DNA of 64,000 bases from Mesorhizobium sp. (GTDB lineage: Bacteria > Pseudomonadota > Alphaproteobacteria > Rhizobiales > Rhizobiaceae): contig NZ_SUEG01000005.1 of the NCBI RefSeq assembly GCF_005063415.1, positions 1 through 64,000 on the forward strand, written 5' to 3'. The notes beneath the pieces were generated by a model, which did not search any database, was not told where the DNA came from, and worked only from the letters and a program-made list of their open reading frames with translations. Below, piece after piece: positions 34,708 to 45,226 of this stretch (its first letter is position 1; each line of letters begins with the position of its first letter). The translations under genes were made by a program, and so were the position numbers.

Positions 34708-35070
34708 CGGGCGCTGTTGGACCGCGCGTCAGCTCGGGTCCTTATCAGGGGACTGCTCCGACTGGCCGACGGTCCGGCCAAACCGGCATACCGGCAAAGG
34801 TTTGAGGTTGCGATCGCTCACGGCGGCCGGTCCAATATTCTAAGACGACCTCAGAAGCCACGTTGGCTTCTTTGGACGAAGCGGAGGGGCGCCATTTTGG
34901 CGTGCTCACGCTGGACTGCGGGTTGCGCCTACGGAAATCCAAAGTCCGGCCGCGCGAGCCAATCGACCGGAACAGTCGAAAGCTCGTGGGGGCGGGTCCG
35001 CTCACCCTCACGGCGGCGGTGGCGGCCGTGAGCAGACTTAACTCAAGTCACGGCTGAGCATCCGCAGGCG
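34708..35070. other. Region without recognisable gene
   Basis: These 363 bases lie between the DUF6074 gene and luxI. Open frames here are short and have no family features. Nothing is assignable, though the 3' end must contain the terminator of luxI. Confidence 0.3.
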
Positions 35071-35703
35071 CTATGCCGATTGGATGAGAACTGGTTGCCA
35101 CAACACCGGCCCGTTGAGGCGTCCCCTCCAGCGGATGCGCAAGAGACTGGCGTAGGAAATATCGAGGAAGCCGGCGACTGCCTCGGTGTTGCCGACCTGC
35201 TTGGGCTGTCCGATACGTGACAACGGCCAGGTGGCGAGACGAAGGATCCTTTCGATGCGCGTATCTGTCACCGTTACGATCCCGGAGAGATTGTTGGCCA
35301 AGCCGAATTCGATGATCCCCGCGAAGAGCTCGTAGGTTGCTTGGGCCAGGCCGCCAGCTGCCTTCGGCGCTGTCGCAGGGAGATCGAGCGCGAAACGACT
35401 ACTCTCCCAGATATCGGCACTCGCAGGGACCACCATCTCATCCAGCAGCGTCGGAAACGTATCGCGCAACATTGTCGGTCCGGTGGTCGGCAAAAGGCGG
35501 ACGCAGCCGCAAGTTCGCCAATCGGACCCCTTGAGAAGCAGGTAGACGGGGTTCAGGCTGTCAAACGGGTCCGTTTCCATTTCGCCTTCGGTCTGCACTT
35601 CCCAATCGAGCCGCTTCTTGAAAACCCGATACCTAAGTCCGTGCATTTCCTTGAGTTCGCTCGCAAACTCGGCGTAGCAGTCGGGTGTTATCAGCTGCAT
35701 CAT
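35071..35703 (-). CDS. Acyl-homoserine-lactone synthase (LuxI family)
   Basis: The 210-residue enzyme makes an N-acyl-homoserine lactone from SAM and an acyl-ACP. The invariant LuxI residues are present: LRYRVFKKRLDWEVQ (Arg, Phe, Trp), MEFDPFDSLNPVYLL-type DPFD with Asp, TCGCVRLLPTTGPTML, and ESSRFAL with Glu and Arg. Start is ATG 35703 or 35700, following ACGGAGACGAC. It is downstream of a LuxR gene on the same strand, with a lux-box-like palindrome in the 92-base gap. The acyl chain cannot be read from sequence. Confidence 0.93.
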   Translation of the reverse strand: MMQLITPDCYAEFASELKEMHGLRYRVFKKRLDWEVQTEGEMETDPFDSLNPVYLLLKGSDWRTCGCVRLLPTTGPTMLRDTFPTLLDEMVVPASADIWESSRFALDLPATAPKAAGGLAQATYELFAGIIEFGLANNLSGIVTVTDTRIERILRLATWPLSRIGQPKQVGNTEAVAGFLDISYASLLRIRWRGRLNGPVLWQPVLIQSA

Positions 35704-35763
35704 TGTCGTCTCCGTGCGGGATGTGTCCACGCAATCGAAGGGCAAAGCCGTCATGAATGCAGC

Positions 35764-35779
35764 CTGTAGACCTTTACAG
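35764..35779. promoter_or_regulatory. lux-box-like palindrome upstream of luxI
   Basis: CTGTA, six bases, TACAG forms a 16-bp palindrome with perfect 5-bp arms and two further symmetric positions inside. It resembles lux/tra boxes bound by LuxR-type proteins and is centred about 68 bases upstream of the luxI start. This predicts autoinduction of luxI by the neighbouring LuxR. Confidence 0.6.
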
Positions 35780-35795
35780 CTAGACTTGGAGAGGA

Positions 35796-36515
35796 TCAGG
35801 ATCTCGCCCGAGCAGCCATCCGCACTACGGCCTGGTTGATGGTTCGCACGCCAAGCTTCGCCTTGGCGTTTTCCTGATGGAAGGTCACGGTGCGTTTCGA
35901 GACACCGAGAATCTGGCTGATATCCCAGGCCGACTTGCCGCACGCCGCCCATTTCAGGCACTCGAACTCCCGCCGGGTGAGCGTTATGCCATCTACCACG
36001 CAATCTTCGGCGAGCCTGCGCCGGGCATGGATATGAACGTTGATCGCAACCAGTTGCATTGCTTTTTCGTAGCGCGTCAGCGACCTCAGAAATGGCGGAT
36101 GCGCCTCGTTGGAGGCGAAGGTCAGTGCGGCGAACCGGCCGCGATGATCATGCATCGACATGGTCAGTCCGCCGCGAATGCCGAACTCAGCTGCTTTTTC
36201 CAGGACTTCCTGCTGAGAGGTCGGCAAATAACGGTGATCGCGGTCCACACCCCAGTCGAAGGTATCCCAGCCCCGCAGTCCCCGCAGGATCACGGGATCC
36301 ACGCTGTGGTAGCGCTGTTGCAGGTAATGTGATGTCCATGATGATGGATAATTCGAGATCAATCGCGGCCTGTCGCCGGAAGCGGATGGGTAGGTGAAAT
36401 AAGCGAAGAGCGGAAAGTCGAACCCGGCTGCGGCGGACGCCATTGCCTCATGGAGATCGACGGCATCGACGCTTGCAGAGAGTTGCTCGACCAAGGTTTC
36501 AAATACGCGATGCAT
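35796..36515 (-). CDS. LuxR-family quorum-sensing regulator
   Basis: The 239-residue protein has an N-terminal autoinducer-binding domain with the expected ligand residues (SWTSHYLQQRYHSVDPVI: Trp, Tyr, Asp; then DTFDWG Trp). The C-terminal helix-turn-helix is LTRREFECLKWAACGKSAWDISQILGVSKRTVTFHQ. It would bind the signal made by the adjacent LuxI and activate target promoters. The gene is intact, with ATG at 36515. In rhizobial islands such pairs often regulate conjugative transfer, but targets here are not shown. Confidence 0.92.
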   Translation of the reverse strand: MHRVFETLVEQLSASVDAVDLHEAMASAAAGFDFPLFAYFTYPSASGDRPRLISNYPSSWTSHYLQQRYHSVDPVILRGLRGWDTFDWGVDRDHRYLPTSQQEVLEKAAEFGIRGGLTMSMHDHRGRFAALTFASNEAHPPFLRSLTRYEKAMQLVAINVHIHARRRLAEDCVVDGITLTRREFECLKWAACGKSAWDISQILGVSKRTVTFHQENAKAKLGVRTINQAVVRMAARARS

Positions 36516-36613
36516 CTGCGCTTAGCGTACCTCGCGGAGGTTGCTGGAAGCCGACGGAGACGTGGTTCTAAATGATGGCCTGTCCCTGCAGGGCATACGA
36601 CGCGCCGCCGTCA

Positions 36614-37522
36614 TCACCGCAATTGCTGTGCTGCTTCCGATTGGAGAGAGCTCCGCCCACCTGACCAACTACCGATGGGTGATATTGCGACGTTATCGAT
36701 GAGCCGCGTGTCGCCAAGCCAAGCCGCAGCAAGCAAGCGTGCCGGTCGGTCAAGGCTTGCTAACGATTGCAGGTCTGTTTCTCCGCGAAGCTCCAGGTAT
36801 TCGAGCTCGCGATAGCCGGCAGCCAGAATTGCTGCACGCGCTTCATCAAGCGTAGGCAGGATGGGGGAGCCGCGTGCAAGCCGCTCGGCCGTATCGAGCA
36901 GGACCGATGCTAGTTTTGGGGCAATGGCGCGTTGGGCTGGGGAGAGCCGCACGTTACGCGACGATAGCGCAAGACCATCGGCTTCGCGGACTGTCGGACA
37001 GGGCACAATAGTGATCGGAATGTCGAGATCCCGGACCAAGCGCCTGACAAGCTGAAGTTGCTGAAAATCCTTTTCGCCAAAAAAGGCGAAGTCAGCGCCG
37101 GCCTGCAGGAAGAGCTTGGCCACGACCGTCGCCACGCCATTGAAATGGCCGGGCCGGAATGCGCCGCAAAGGCATTCGCTGATGCCGGACACTGAAACGG
37201 CCGTGGCGAAGCCCACCTGGTACATTTCCTCTGTGTCCGGCACATAGAGCAGATGCGTGCCCAGCAGAGCGAGCTTGGCAGCATCGTCGCTTTCCGTCCG
37301 AGGGTAGGCAATCAGGTCGGCGGGGCTGTTGAACTGCTTGGGGTTTACGAACAGCGTCACGATCACCCGCTCGGCCCTTTCGAGCGCCTTCCGCACGAGG
37401 CTCAGATGCCCGTCGTGCAAGGCTCCCATGGTCGGCACAATACCGATCGTGGCACCCGAGCGACGCCATTGCGCAACGACGCCGCGCAGCTCGCTCACGG
37501 TTCGAGCGATCGGCACGCTCAT
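36614..37522 (-). CDS. panC: Pantothenate synthetase PanC
   Basis: The 302-residue enzyme condenses pantoate and beta-alanine using ATP. Motifs: [17 protein letters not shown] (HIGH-like), [50 protein letters not shown], and SSRNVRLSP in place of KMSKS. The C-terminus extends about 20 residues beyond DNVAI. Its start overlaps the panB stop by four bases, so panB-panC form a coupled leftward operon. No panD or panE is present here, so beta-alanine and ketopantoate reduction depend on genes elsewhere. Confidence 0.96.
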   Translation of the reverse strand: MSVPIARTVSELRGVVAQWRRSGATIGIVPTMGALHDGHLSLVRKALERAERVIVTLFVNPKQFNSPADLIAYPRTESDDAAKLALLGTHLLYVPDTEEMYQVGFATAVSVSGISECLCGAFRPGHFNGVATVVAKLFLQAGADFAFFGEKDFQQLQLVRRLVRDLDIPITIVPCPTVREADGLALSSRNVRLSPAQRAIAPKLASVLLDTAERLARGSPILPTLDEARAAILAAGYRELEYLELRGETDLQSLASLDRPARLLAAAWLGDTRLIDNVAISPIGSWSGGRSSLQSEAAQQLR

Positions 37523-38328
37523 GTGAAGTCACCGGCCTTCAAGGCGTTGACATAGAGATGTTCGACCGCCGGAAAGTGCCGGTTCCGCACATCGGTGGCG
37601 TAAGCGGCGATTGCCGCCTCAGCCTGCTCACCGAGCTCGGCATAGCGTTTGACGAACTTCGGCCGAAATGAGGTGAAGAGCCCGAGCATATCGTGGCTCA
37701 CCAGAATCTGGCCGTCGCAAGCTGGCGAGGCACCGATGCCGATTGTGGGTATGTCGATATCGGCGGTTATCTGCCGTGCAAGCTGCTCCGGTATCTTTTC
37801 CAGCACCAAGGAGAAGGCGCCCGCTTCGGTTACCGCCCTGGCGTCGCGCCTGATCCGCTCTGCATCGGCTCCCCGGCCCTGCACACGATAGCCTCCAAAC
37901 GTGTTTACCGCCTGCGGCGTCAGGCCCACATGGGCCATGACAGGTACGCCGCGCGCGGTAAGGAAGCGGATGGTTTCCGAGATGGTCTCGCCGCCCTCGA
38001 TCTTTACCGCTGAACAACCGGTCTCACCCATCACGCGCGCAGCGTTGCCGAAAGCGTGCTCTGGGCTTTCCTCGTAGGAACCGAAGGGCAGGTCGACGAC
38101 CATCAGCGCGTGTTCAAGGCCGCGGCGAACGGCCTGTCCGTGCATGATCATCATGTCGAGCGTGACCCCCAGCGTCGACGACAGGCCGTGCAGCACCATG
38201 CCGACGCTGTCGCCGACAAGAACGATGTCGCAGTGGCGATCGAGCAGCCTCGCGACCGGCGTGGTGTAGGCCGTCAAGCATACAAGTGGCGTCTGGCCTT
38301 TTCGCGATCGAATATCTGGAGGAGTCAT
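37519..38328 (-). CDS. panB: Ketopantoate hydroxymethyltransferase PanB
   Basis: The 269-residue enzyme transfers a hydroxymethyl group from methylene-THF to ketoisovalerate. Hallmarks: [32 protein letters not shown] (Mg site), [47 protein letters not shown] and HDMLGLF. I chose ATG 38328; a TTG at 38355 would add nine residues. It heads the panBC operon and is divergent from nadQ, with about 200 bases between starts. Confidence 0.96.
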   Translation of the reverse strand: MTPPDIRSRKGQTPLVCLTAYTTPVARLLDRHCDIVLVGDSVGMVLHGLSSTLGVTLDMMIMHGQAVRRGLEHALMVVDLPFGSYEESPEHAFGNAARVMGETGCSAVKIEGGETISETIRFLTARGVPVMAHVGLTPQAVNTFGGYRVQGRGADAERIRRDARAVTEAGAFSLVLEKIPEQLARQITADIDIPTIGIGASPACDGQILVSHDMLGLFTSFRPKFVKRYAELGEQAEAAIAAYATDVRNRHFPAVEHLYVNALKAGDFT

Positions 38329-38526
38329 CCCTTTTATCTCACCAGCCGCGCTCAACCGAGGCCCCTTCCCTTACGTTACCAACAGCGGGTGTCGCGTTTG
38401 GCATATTTTTGTGCGACTGCGAAGAGCTAAAAACAGCGCTTGAGTACTCCGGTGTTGACGTGCTGGCTTCCAAGGTTACATTCAATCGATTAAGGCGCTC
38501 CGTTGGGCCAACCCGCTTTCGCAAAC

Positions 38527-39489
38527 ATGGATCCTCAGACAAGAAGAACCAAGAAAGGCAAAGCCGCCGTCAAAGCTGACGAAGCCAAAGTGGACCTGAC
38601 TGCCGTCGTGGTCGCCGTAAACGACAGTGAGCCCTGTGTCCTCACAGTCGGTCATGCGGACACCCTCCCTTCTGGACCTTTTGCCCTTGAGCATCGATCA
38701 CTGCAGTCGGGTTTGAGGGGGTGGGTGGAGCAGCAGACCGGCCATGCACTTGGATACATCGAGCAACTCTACACCTTCGCCGATCGCGATCGCATCGGCA
38801 CTGAGCGCCACCAGCGCGTCATCTCAATCAGCTATCTCGCATTGACCAGGAAGGAACAGGCAACGAACTCGGCCGCGTGCGGCTGGCAAAGTTGGTACGA
38901 ATATTTTCCCTGGGAGGACCACCGCTTCGGCACGCCGCCTGTGCTGCTCGATAGATTGCGGCCCCGCCTGATTGAGTGGGCCGGCGGCGCCAGCGAGCCG
39001 ACCACTCAACGCGAGCGCCGGCAGCGCGCTGCGATAGCCTTCGGCTTCGACGACCGCCATTGGAACGAGGAACTCACGCTCCAACGCTACGAGTTGCTCT
39101 ATGAAGCTGCTCTGATTGAGGAGGCCGGTGGCGGCAGGGACGCGATTGCGGCCGCGGCTGGCAAACCAATGGTCGCTGACCACCGTCGTATTCTGGCAAC
39201 CGGGATCGCGCGGCTGCGTTCGAAGATCAAATACCGGCCGGTCGTGTTCGAGCTTATGCGGCCTTCCTTCACGCTGCTGCAACTGCAGCGAACCGTGGAA
39301 GCTTTGGCTGGCAGGCTGATCAACAAGCCGAACTTCCGGAGATTGGTCGAGCAGCAGGAACTTGTTGAGGAGACCGGGGAGACCTCCCTCGACACGGGCG
39401 GCCGACCGGCGAAGCTTTATCGCTTCCGGCATGCCGTCCTCGACGACAGGGCTATCGCCGGGACAAAATTACCGCTGGCGCGGGCTTGA
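38527..39489 (+). CDS. nadQ: NadQ, Nudix-like repressor of NAD synthesis
   Basis: The 320-residue protein has an N-terminal Nudix-like fold (VDLTAVVVAVNDSEPCVLTVG, LRGWVEQQTGHALGYIEQLYTFADRDR) without a complete Nudix catalytic box. A C-terminal winged-helix region follows (FTLLQLQRTVEAL, FRRLVEQQELVEETGE). This architecture, next to nadABC, matches NadQ, the alphaproteobacterial NAD-pathway repressor. Start is uncertain: ATG 38527 has no clear ribosome site, while TTG 38503 has AAGGCG in front. It is followed by the nadA operator region and the nadABC genes on the same strand. Confidence 0.88.
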   Translation: MDPQTRRTKKGKAAVKADEAKVDLTAVVVAVNDSEPCVLTVGHADTLPSGPFALEHRSLQSGLRGWVEQQTGHALGYIEQLYTFADRDRIGTERHQRVISISYLALTRKEQATNSAACGWQSWYEYFPWEDHRFGTPPVLLDRLRPRLIEWAGGASEPTTQRERRQRAAIAFGFDDRHWNEELTLQRYELLYEAALIEEAGGGRDAIAAAAGKPMVADHRRILATGIARLRSKIKYRPVVFELMRPSFTLLQLQRTVEALAGRLINKPNFRRLVEQQELVEETGETSLDTGGRPAKLYRFRHAVLDDRAIAGTKLPLARA

Positions 39490-39530
39490 CATACTTATAG
39501 TCAAGGTAGATATATTCCCTTATTGTCAAA
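39485..39530 (+). promoter_or_regulatory. nadABC promoter with operator-like palindrome
   Basis: A -35 box TTGACA (39486-39491) and a -10-like GATATA (39509-39514) are 17 bases apart. CTTGAC (39485-39490) and GTCAAG (39500-39505) form perfect inverted arms around nine AT-rich bases, covering the promoter. A second copy of the right half, CTTATTGTCAAA at 39519-39530, repeats CTTATAGTCAAG at 39494-39505 with 25-base spacing. Position between nadQ and nadA makes it the likely NadQ site. Confidence 0.6.
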
Positions 39531-39551
39531 CCGAATATAATCGAGGCGCCA

Positions 39552-40526
39552 ATGACTGGGGCGTTACCTATGGCTGCGTCCCTGTATGAGCGTGTCCGGC
39601 GGGTGATCCCACCCGTTGAATGGCCCGCGTTCGCCGGCGATATTGAAGCCATCTTAGCGCTGAAGCGTGAGCGCAATGCGGTGGTGCTGGCGCACAATTA
39701 CCAGACGCCCGAAATTTTTCATTGCGTGGCAGACATCGTCGGCGACAGCCTGGCGTTGGCCCACAAGGCGGTGACGGTCGACGCCGACATCATCGTGGTT
39801 GCCGGCGTTCATTTCATGGCCGAGACGGCAAAACTGCTCAATCCGAACAAGACCGTGCTCATCCCGGATCTCCGCGCCGGCTGCTCGCTGGCCGAATCGA
39901 TCACGGCAAACGACGTGCGGCTAATGCGGCTGCGGTATCCGGGGGTCCCCGTTGTTACTTACGTCAACACTTCCGCCGCCGTAAAAGCGGAGTCCGACAT
40001 CTGCTGCACGTCCGGCAACGCCAAGGCGGTGGTGGAATCGCTTGGCGTGGCGCGTGTGCTGATGCTCCCGGACGAATATCTGGCGAGGAACGTGGCAGCC
40101 GATACAGACGTCGAGATCATCGCCTGGAAAGGCCATTGCGAGGTGCATGAGCGCTTCACCGCAGCAGACATCCGGGAACTGCGCGATGCCCATCCAGGCG
40201 TCATCGTGCTGGCCCATCCAGAATGCCCACCAGACGTTGTCGCGGAGGCGGAGTTCTCCGGCTCGACCGCGGCGATGTCGGATTATGTCGAGCGTGAGAA
40301 ACCGACGCGTGTCGTCCTTCTGACCGAATGTTCGATGAGCGACAACGTCGCGGTCGCGCATCCCGACGTCGAGTTCGTTCGCCCATGCAATCTGTGCCCG
40401 CACATGAAGCGCATCAACCTGGCCAACATTCGCGCCGCACTCGAGCAGAACCGGCATGAGGTCCGGATTGATCCCGAAATTGCCGGCCCCGCCCGCCGCG
40501 CGGTCGAGCGCATGCTTTCCCTATGA
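39552..40526 (+). CDS. nadA: Quinolinate synthase NadA
   Basis: The 324-residue 4Fe-4S enzyme condenses iminoaspartate with dihydroxyacetone phosphate to quinolinate. Cluster cysteines appear in [16 protein letters not shown] and [32 protein letters not shown] and HPECPPDVV are also diagnostic. Start is ATG 39552 with GAGG upstream; ATG 39570 is an alternative. It opens the nadABC operon, and its stop overlaps the nadB start (ATGA). Confidence 0.96.
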   Translation: MTGALPMAASLYERVRRVIPPVEWPAFAGDIEAILALKRERNAVVLAHNYQTPEIFHCVADIVGDSLALAHKAVTVDADIIVVAGVHFMAETAKLLNPNKTVLIPDLRAGCSLAESITANDVRLMRLRYPGVPVVTYVNTSAAVKAESDICCTSGNAKAVVESLGVARVLMLPDEYLARNVAADTDVEIIAWKGHCEVHERFTAADIRELRDAHPGVIVLAHPECPPDVVAEAEFSGSTAAMSDYVEREKPTRVVLLTECSMSDNVAVAHPDVEFVRPCNLCPHMKRINLANIRAALEQNRHEVRIDPEIAGPARRAVERMLSL

Positions 40527-42064
40527 GTCTGGAGGTTCGCGACATCGCCGGGGCGCCGGTCGTCATCGGCGGCGGCATTGCCGGCCTGATGACGGCGCTT
40601 CATCTGGCGCCGGAACCGGTCGTGCTTTTGACCAACGCGCCGCTTGGAACCGGAGCCTGCAGTGAACTTGCCCAGGGCGGTCTTGCGGCAAGTCTCGGGG
40701 GCGACGACGGCCCAGATTTTCACCTTTGCGACACGATAGCTGCCGGCGACGGACTCTGCGATGAGGCCACGGTGCGGCGAGTGGTACGAGCTGCACCCGA
40801 AGCGATTAGGACGATCCAAAGGTTCGGCGTCGACTTCGACCAGCACCCTGACCGCGCGTTGCGACTTGGGCTCGAGGCGGCACACTCGCGACGGCGAATT
40901 GTGCATGCAGCCGGCGACGCCACCGGTCGCGAGTTGGTGCGCGCGCTCGTCGCCGCGGTTCGGCGTACAGCCTCGATCACCATTATCGAAAATGTGGAGG
41001 TCCGCCGGCTGGTCGTGCAGGACGGGTCGGTCATCGCCGTGGTCGCAGCAGGACGAGCCGGCGCGCTCGCTCTGCCCACGCGTCGCGCGGTGCTGGCGAC
41101 CGGCGGCGTCGGCGGGCTGTTTTGCGACACGACAAACCCCGCTGGCTCATGGGGTCACGGGCTGGCGCTCGCCGCATGGGCGGGGGCGGAACTCGCCGAC
41201 TTGGAATTCATACAGTTCCATCCAACTGCGCTCGACGGTCCGCGCCGGCCGATGCCGCTGGTGAGCGAAGCCGTGCGTGGCGAAGGCGCGGTGCTCATCG
41301 ATGAGCGAGGAGAGCGCTTCCTCGCCGACACACCTGGCGGTGAACTTGCGCCTCGCGACGTCGTAGCGCGCGCCATTTGGCACCAGCTTGCCGTTGGACG
41401 CCGCGTATTCCTGGACGCACGGCAAAGTCTCGGCCCGAGATTTGGCAAGCGTTTTCCAGGCATCGCCGAATTGTGCCGGAGCGCAGGAATCGACCCCGCG
41501 ACCGACCTGATCCCGGTGCGCCCGGCGGCACATTATCACATGGGCGGCGTCGCCGTAGACAGCGCCGGCCGCAGCTCCATCGAGGGATTGTGGGCCTGCG
41601 GTGAGGTGGCCTGTACCGGCCTGCACGGCGCCAACCGCCTGGCCAGCAACTCGCTCACCGAAGCGGCGGTCACCGCGAGCTGGGTTGCCGAAAGCGTTGC
41701 CGGCACGTCGTATACCCGGCGACCGCGCAGATGCTCCACATTCGTCCCTCCACGACCAGACGCTTCCGTGGTCCGCCCGATTGTCTCCGCCGCCCTGGGT
41801 ATCATCCGCGACGGCGAGGCAATGCGCGAAGCGGTGGCGACCCTGCTGCCGATCGCAGCCAATAGTGTCGCTGCCTCTGGTCCGGCTTTGGTCTCACTGA
41901 TGATCGCCGCGGCGGCCCTGAGGCGGGAAGAGAGTCGAGGCGCGCACTGTCGGTCCGATTTCCCGCTCCACGATGCCAACGTGCGTCCATCACGGCTGAC
42001 ACTGCACAGCGCAATGCGGGCCGCGGCCGCACTCGATTGCCGGGCTACCATACGGAGCACTTGA
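40523..42064 (+). CDS. nadB: L-aspartate oxidase NadB
   Basis: The 513-residue flavoenzyme oxidises aspartate to iminoaspartate for NadA. It shows the FAD dinucleotide site [53 protein letters not shown] and [37 protein letters not shown] closes the flavin site. Length is typical for rhizobial NadB. The gene overlaps nadA by four bases and is two bases from nadC. Confidence 0.96.
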   Translation: MSLEVRDIAGAPVVIGGGIAGLMTALHLAPEPVVLLTNAPLGTGACSELAQGGLAASLGGDDGPDFHLCDTIAAGDGLCDEATVRRVVRAAPEAIRTIQRFGVDFDQHPDRALRLGLEAAHSRRRIVHAAGDATGRELVRALVAAVRRTASITIIENVEVRRLVVQDGSVIAVVAAGRAGALALPTRRAVLATGGVGGLFCDTTNPAGSWGHGLALAAWAGAELADLEFIQFHPTALDGPRRPMPLVSEAVRGEGAVLIDERGERFLADTPGGELAPRDVVARAIWHQLAVGRRVFLDARQSLGPRFGKRFPGIAELCRSAGIDPATDLIPVRPAAHYHMGGVAVDSAGRSSIEGLWACGEVACTGLHGANRLASNSLTEAAVTASWVAESVAGTSYTRRPRRCSTFVPPRPDASVVRPIVSAALGIIRDGEAMREAVATLLPIAANSVAASGPALVSLMIAAAALRREESRGAHCRSDFPLHDANVRPSRLTLHSAMRAAAALDCRATIRST

Positions 42065-42065
42065 T

Positions 42066-42947
42066 ATGACTTCATTCTCCCCCCTCCCCGCGACCCTGAT
42101 CGAACCGATTGTGCGCGTTGCGCTCCTCGAAGACCTGGGCAGATCCGGCGACCTGACCACCGATGCGGTTATCCCGTATGATTGCACTGCCACGTTGGTG
42201 CTCAAAGCGAGGCAGGCGGGCGTCGTTGCCGGGCTCGATCTGGTCTCGTATGCCTTCCTTCTCGTGGAACCGGCGATCAACATCCAGATCTGGCGCCCTG
42301 ATGGCAGCGAGGTTGGGGCCGGGGAAACCATTGCAAGATTGTCCGGACCCGCACGAGGCCTGCTCACGGCCGAACGCACGGCCCTCAATTTCTTATGCCG
42401 GCTGAGCGGCATTGCCACTGCCACAGCGGCCATGGTTGAGGCCGTGCGCGGTCACAAGGCGAGGATTGTATCGACGCGAAAGACGACGCCCGGGCTGCGG
42501 GCATTGGAGAAATACGCCGTGCGCGTCGGCGGCGGTGCCAATCACCGGTTCGGCCTCGATGACGGCGTGCTCATAAAGGACAACCACATCGCGATCGCCG
42601 GCGATATCCGCACAGCAATAGAGCGGGCGCGCGCCGCAGCAGGGCATATGGTGAAGGTCGAGGTCGAGGTCGACACGCTGAAGCAGCTCGATGCAGCGCT
42701 CGCGATTGGTGTTGACGCGGTGCTGCTCGACAATATGTCGGTCGAGGATCTTGCCCGTGCGGTTTCTATAGTGGATGGCCGTACGATCACCGAGGCGTCC
42801 GGTCGGGTGATGCCGAAAACGGCGGCGGCGATTGCGGCGACCGGTGTCGATCTCATCTCCATGGGTTGGCTGACGCACAGCGCCCCGATCCTCGACATCG
42901 GCCTGGACATGCCGGACCACCAGAACATCTGCAAGCACTTGAACTGA
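42066..42947 (+). CDS. nadC: Nicotinate-nucleotide pyrophosphorylase NadC
   Basis: The 293-residue enzyme converts quinolinate and PRPP to nicotinate mononucleotide with loss of CO2. Motifs: LLEDLGRSGDLTTDAV, ERTALNFLCRLSGIAT, STRKTTPGLRALEKYAVRVGG, RFGLDDGVLIKDNHI, VEVEVDTLKQL and DAVLLDNM. All substrate-binding Arg, Lys and Glu residues seem present. It is the last gene of the nad operon; the gap to bioB is 132 bases. Confidence 0.96.
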   Translation: MTSFSPLPATLIEPIVRVALLEDLGRSGDLTTDAVIPYDCTATLVLKARQAGVVAGLDLVSYAFLLVEPAINIQIWRPDGSEVGAGETIARLSGPARGLLTAERTALNFLCRLSGIATATAAMVEAVRGHKARIVSTRKTTPGLRALEKYAVRVGGGANHRFGLDDGVLIKDNHIAIAGDIRTAIERARAAAGHMVKVEVEVDTLKQLDAALAIGVDAVLLDNMSVEDLARAVSIVDGRTITEASGRVMPKTAAAIAATGVDLISMGWLTHSAPILDIGLDMPDHQNICKHLN

Positions 42948-43079
42948 GGATTACGGCGTGAGGAGCAACATCAGCTCGGCAGGCGTAGGAGGTGCTGGAA
43001 AGACGTGCCGCAGCTCGCCTTTAGCGAGTGCGCCCCAAAGCCAAGAAGGCGTACCGGACTAGCAAACAAAGGTTTGACG

Positions 43080-44090
43080 ATGACGATTGGAATGAACTCG
43101 GAGTTCGACGTGAACCAGACCATGCAATCGGTCGATGGAACGCCTCCGCGATGGAACCGCAAAGAGGCCGAGGCCATCTACGGCATGCCATTCAACGATC
43201 TGCTGTTCCTAGCTCAGACGATCCACCGCCAGAACTTCGATCGAAACCGAGTGCAGCTGTCGCGGCTCCTTAGCATCAAGACCGGCGGGTGCCCCGAAGA
43301 TTGCGGCTATTGCAGCCAGTCTGCGCATTACGAAACCGGTGTGAAGGCGTCGAAGCTGGTGGACGTCAAGCATGTCATCGACGAAGCGGCCATGGCGCGT
43401 GATGGCGGCGCAACGCGCTATTGCATGGGCGCGGCGTGGCGAAGTCCCAAGGAGCGCGACATGGAGGTTGTGGTCGCCATGATTGAGGGCGTCAAGGCCC
43501 TCGGCATGGAGACCTGCATGACGCTCGGCATGCTCGATCTTGAGCAAGCTGCTCGCCTGAAGCAGGCCGGTCTCGACTACTATAACCACAACATCGATAC
43601 CTCTGAGCGCTACTATGGCGAGGTTATTTCAACCAGGACTTTTGCCGACCGGCTGGAAACGCTTGGGCACGTGCGCGCGGTTGGGATGAAAGTCTGCTGC
43701 GGCGGCATTGTCGGGATGGGAGAAGAAAAGACCGATCGCATCGACATGCTGGTCACGCTCGCGAACCTGCCCGAGCCGCCGGAAAGCGTGCCGATCAACA
43801 TGCTTATTCCCATCGAAGGCACGCCGCTTGCCGCGGCCGACGCCATCGATCCGATCGATTTCGTCCGCATCGTTGCGCTCGCGCGGGTGATGATGCCGAA
43901 ATCCTATGTAAGGCTGTCCGCCGGCAGGACGGCGATGAGCGACGAAACGCAGGCGCTGTGCTTCTTTGCCGGGGCCAATTCGATCTTTGTCGGCGACACG
44001 CTGCTGACGGCGGGAAATCCCGGCGAGGACAAGGATACCCTTCTGTTCCGGCGCCTCGGCATTGAGCCTATGGAACTCGCCACGCAATGA
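43080..44090 (+). CDS. bioB: Biotin synthase BioB
   Basis: The 336-residue radical-SAM enzyme inserts sulfur into dethiobiotin. The cluster motif reads [13 protein letters not shown] (CxxxCxxC). [25 protein letters not shown] and [14 protein letters not shown] follow, and RLSAGR supplies the Arg ligand of the 2Fe-2S cluster. I start at ATG 43080 (MTIGMNSEF) with AAAGG upstream; the 25 upstream codons look non-coding. No BioR-type palindrome was seen in front. Its stop overlaps bioF. Confidence 0.96.
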   Translation: MTIGMNSEFDVNQTMQSVDGTPPRWNRKEAEAIYGMPFNDLLFLAQTIHRQNFDRNRVQLSRLLSIKTGGCPEDCGYCSQSAHYETGVKASKLVDVKHVIDEAAMARDGGATRYCMGAAWRSPKERDMEVVVAMIEGVKALGMETCMTLGMLDLEQAARLKQAGLDYYNHNIDTSERYYGEVISTRTFADRLETLGHVRAVGMKVCCGGIVGMGEEKTDRIDMLVTLANLPEPPESVPINMLIPIEGTPLAAADAIDPIDFVRIVALARVMMPKSYVRLSAGRTAMSDETQALCFFAGANSIFVGDTLLTAGNPGEDKDTLLFRRLGIEPMELATQ

Positions 44091-45226
44091 AGGAGGCAAT
44101 TCTTGCCCGCTATGACGCAACCTTGCGGGGACTGGGGCGCAAGGACCGGTTGCGGACGCTCGCACCGCGCGCCGGGCTCGACTTCTCGTCGAACGACTAT
44201 ATCGGACTTGCCGCCTCCAAAAGACTGGGCGATGCGGTTTCGACGGCGATTGCGCGGGGCACGCCAGTGGGCGCCACCGGATCGCGGCTGTTGCGCGGCA
44301 ATGCACCGGAACATGAGCAACTGGAGGCGGACGCAGCGGCATTTTTCGGAGCCGAGCGTGCACTGTTCTTCGGCAGCGGCTATATCGCCAACTTCGCTCT
44401 GCTGACGGCCCTGCCGCAGAAAGGCGACCTGCTGGTCCTCGACGAGCTCGCTCATGCCAGCATGCATGAGGGTGCCCAGGCCGGGCGCGCTGAGTTCAAG
44501 CTGGCCGCGCACAACGACGTCGACGCTGTCGAGGACGCAATCACCCGCTGGCGCGCCGAAGGCGGCATGGGGCGGGTGTGGATCGCCTTCGAAAGCCTTT
44601 ACAGCATGGATGGCGACCGTGCGCCGATGGAGAGCCTGGTCGCGCTGGCTGATCGGTACCAGGCATTCATCGTCGTCGATGAAGCGCATGCCACCGGCGT
44701 CTGGGGACCGGACGGCCGGGGACTGGCCGCCGCGTATGAAGGCCGCGACAACATCGTCACGCTCCACACATGCGGCAAGGCGCTTGGCGCATCCGGCGCG
44801 CTCGTTACCGGACCGCGAACACTGTGCGACTATCTTATCAACCGGTGCCGGCCATTCATCTATGCGACCGCACCATCGCCGCTGATGGCAGTCGCGGCAC
44901 GTGAGGCGCTGACTATTCTGTCTGACGAGCCTATGCGTCGTGCTCAGTTGCACGAGCGTGTCGCTTTCGCGAGCCGGCAATTGGCCGAACGCTGCGGCGT
45001 GATGCCCAGCGGTTCGCAGATCCAGCCGCTTGTGATCGGCGATAACAGCCGCACCATGGCGGTGGCGGCAGGACTGCAGGCACGCGGCTTCGACATACGC
45101 GGCATTCGCCCGCCGACAGTGCCTGAGGGTACGTCGCGCCTGCGCATTTCGCTGACTCTCAACGTCGACGAAGCCGACATTTCCGCCATGGTCGAGGCTC
45201 TCGTCGGAGTGTTGGCCACAGCATGA
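44087..45226 (+). CDS. bioF: 8-amino-7-oxononanoate synthase BioF
   Basis: The 379-residue PLP enzyme joins a pimeloyl thioester with alanine, releasing CO2. [38 protein letters not shown] and the PLP-Lys in [13 protein letters not shown] are all present. C-terminal [19 protein letters not shown] is typical. Four-base overlaps with bioB and bioD indicate tight coupling. It uses the chain built by BioZ. Confidence 0.96.
   Translation: MKEAILARYDATLRGLGRKDRLRTLAPRAGLDFSSNDYIGLAASKRLGDAVSTAIARGTPVGATGSRLLRGNAPEHEQLEADAAAFFGAERALFFGSGYIANFALLTALPQKGDLLVLDELAHASMHEGAQAGRAEFKLAAHNDVDAVEDAITRWRAEGGMGRVWIAFESLYSMDGDRAPMESLVALADRYQAFIVVDEAHATGVWGPDGRGLAAAYEGRDNIVTLHTCGKALGASGALVTGPRTLCDYLINRCRPFIYATAPSPLMAVAAREALTILSDEPMRRAQLHERVAFASRQLAERCGVMPSGSQIQPLVIGDNSRTMAVAAGLQARGFDIRGIRPPTVPEGTSRLRISLTLNVDEADISAMVEALVGVLATA

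Noticed and set aside
34717-35031. Rightward 104-codon open frame before luxI
   Set aside because: Arg/Ser/Trp-rich composition without structure or ribosome site; looks like chance.
41378-41391. Sigma-54-like TGGCAC...TTGC inside nadB
   Set aside because: GG-to-GC spacing is one base short of the consensus and the site lies within a well-conserved coding sequence.
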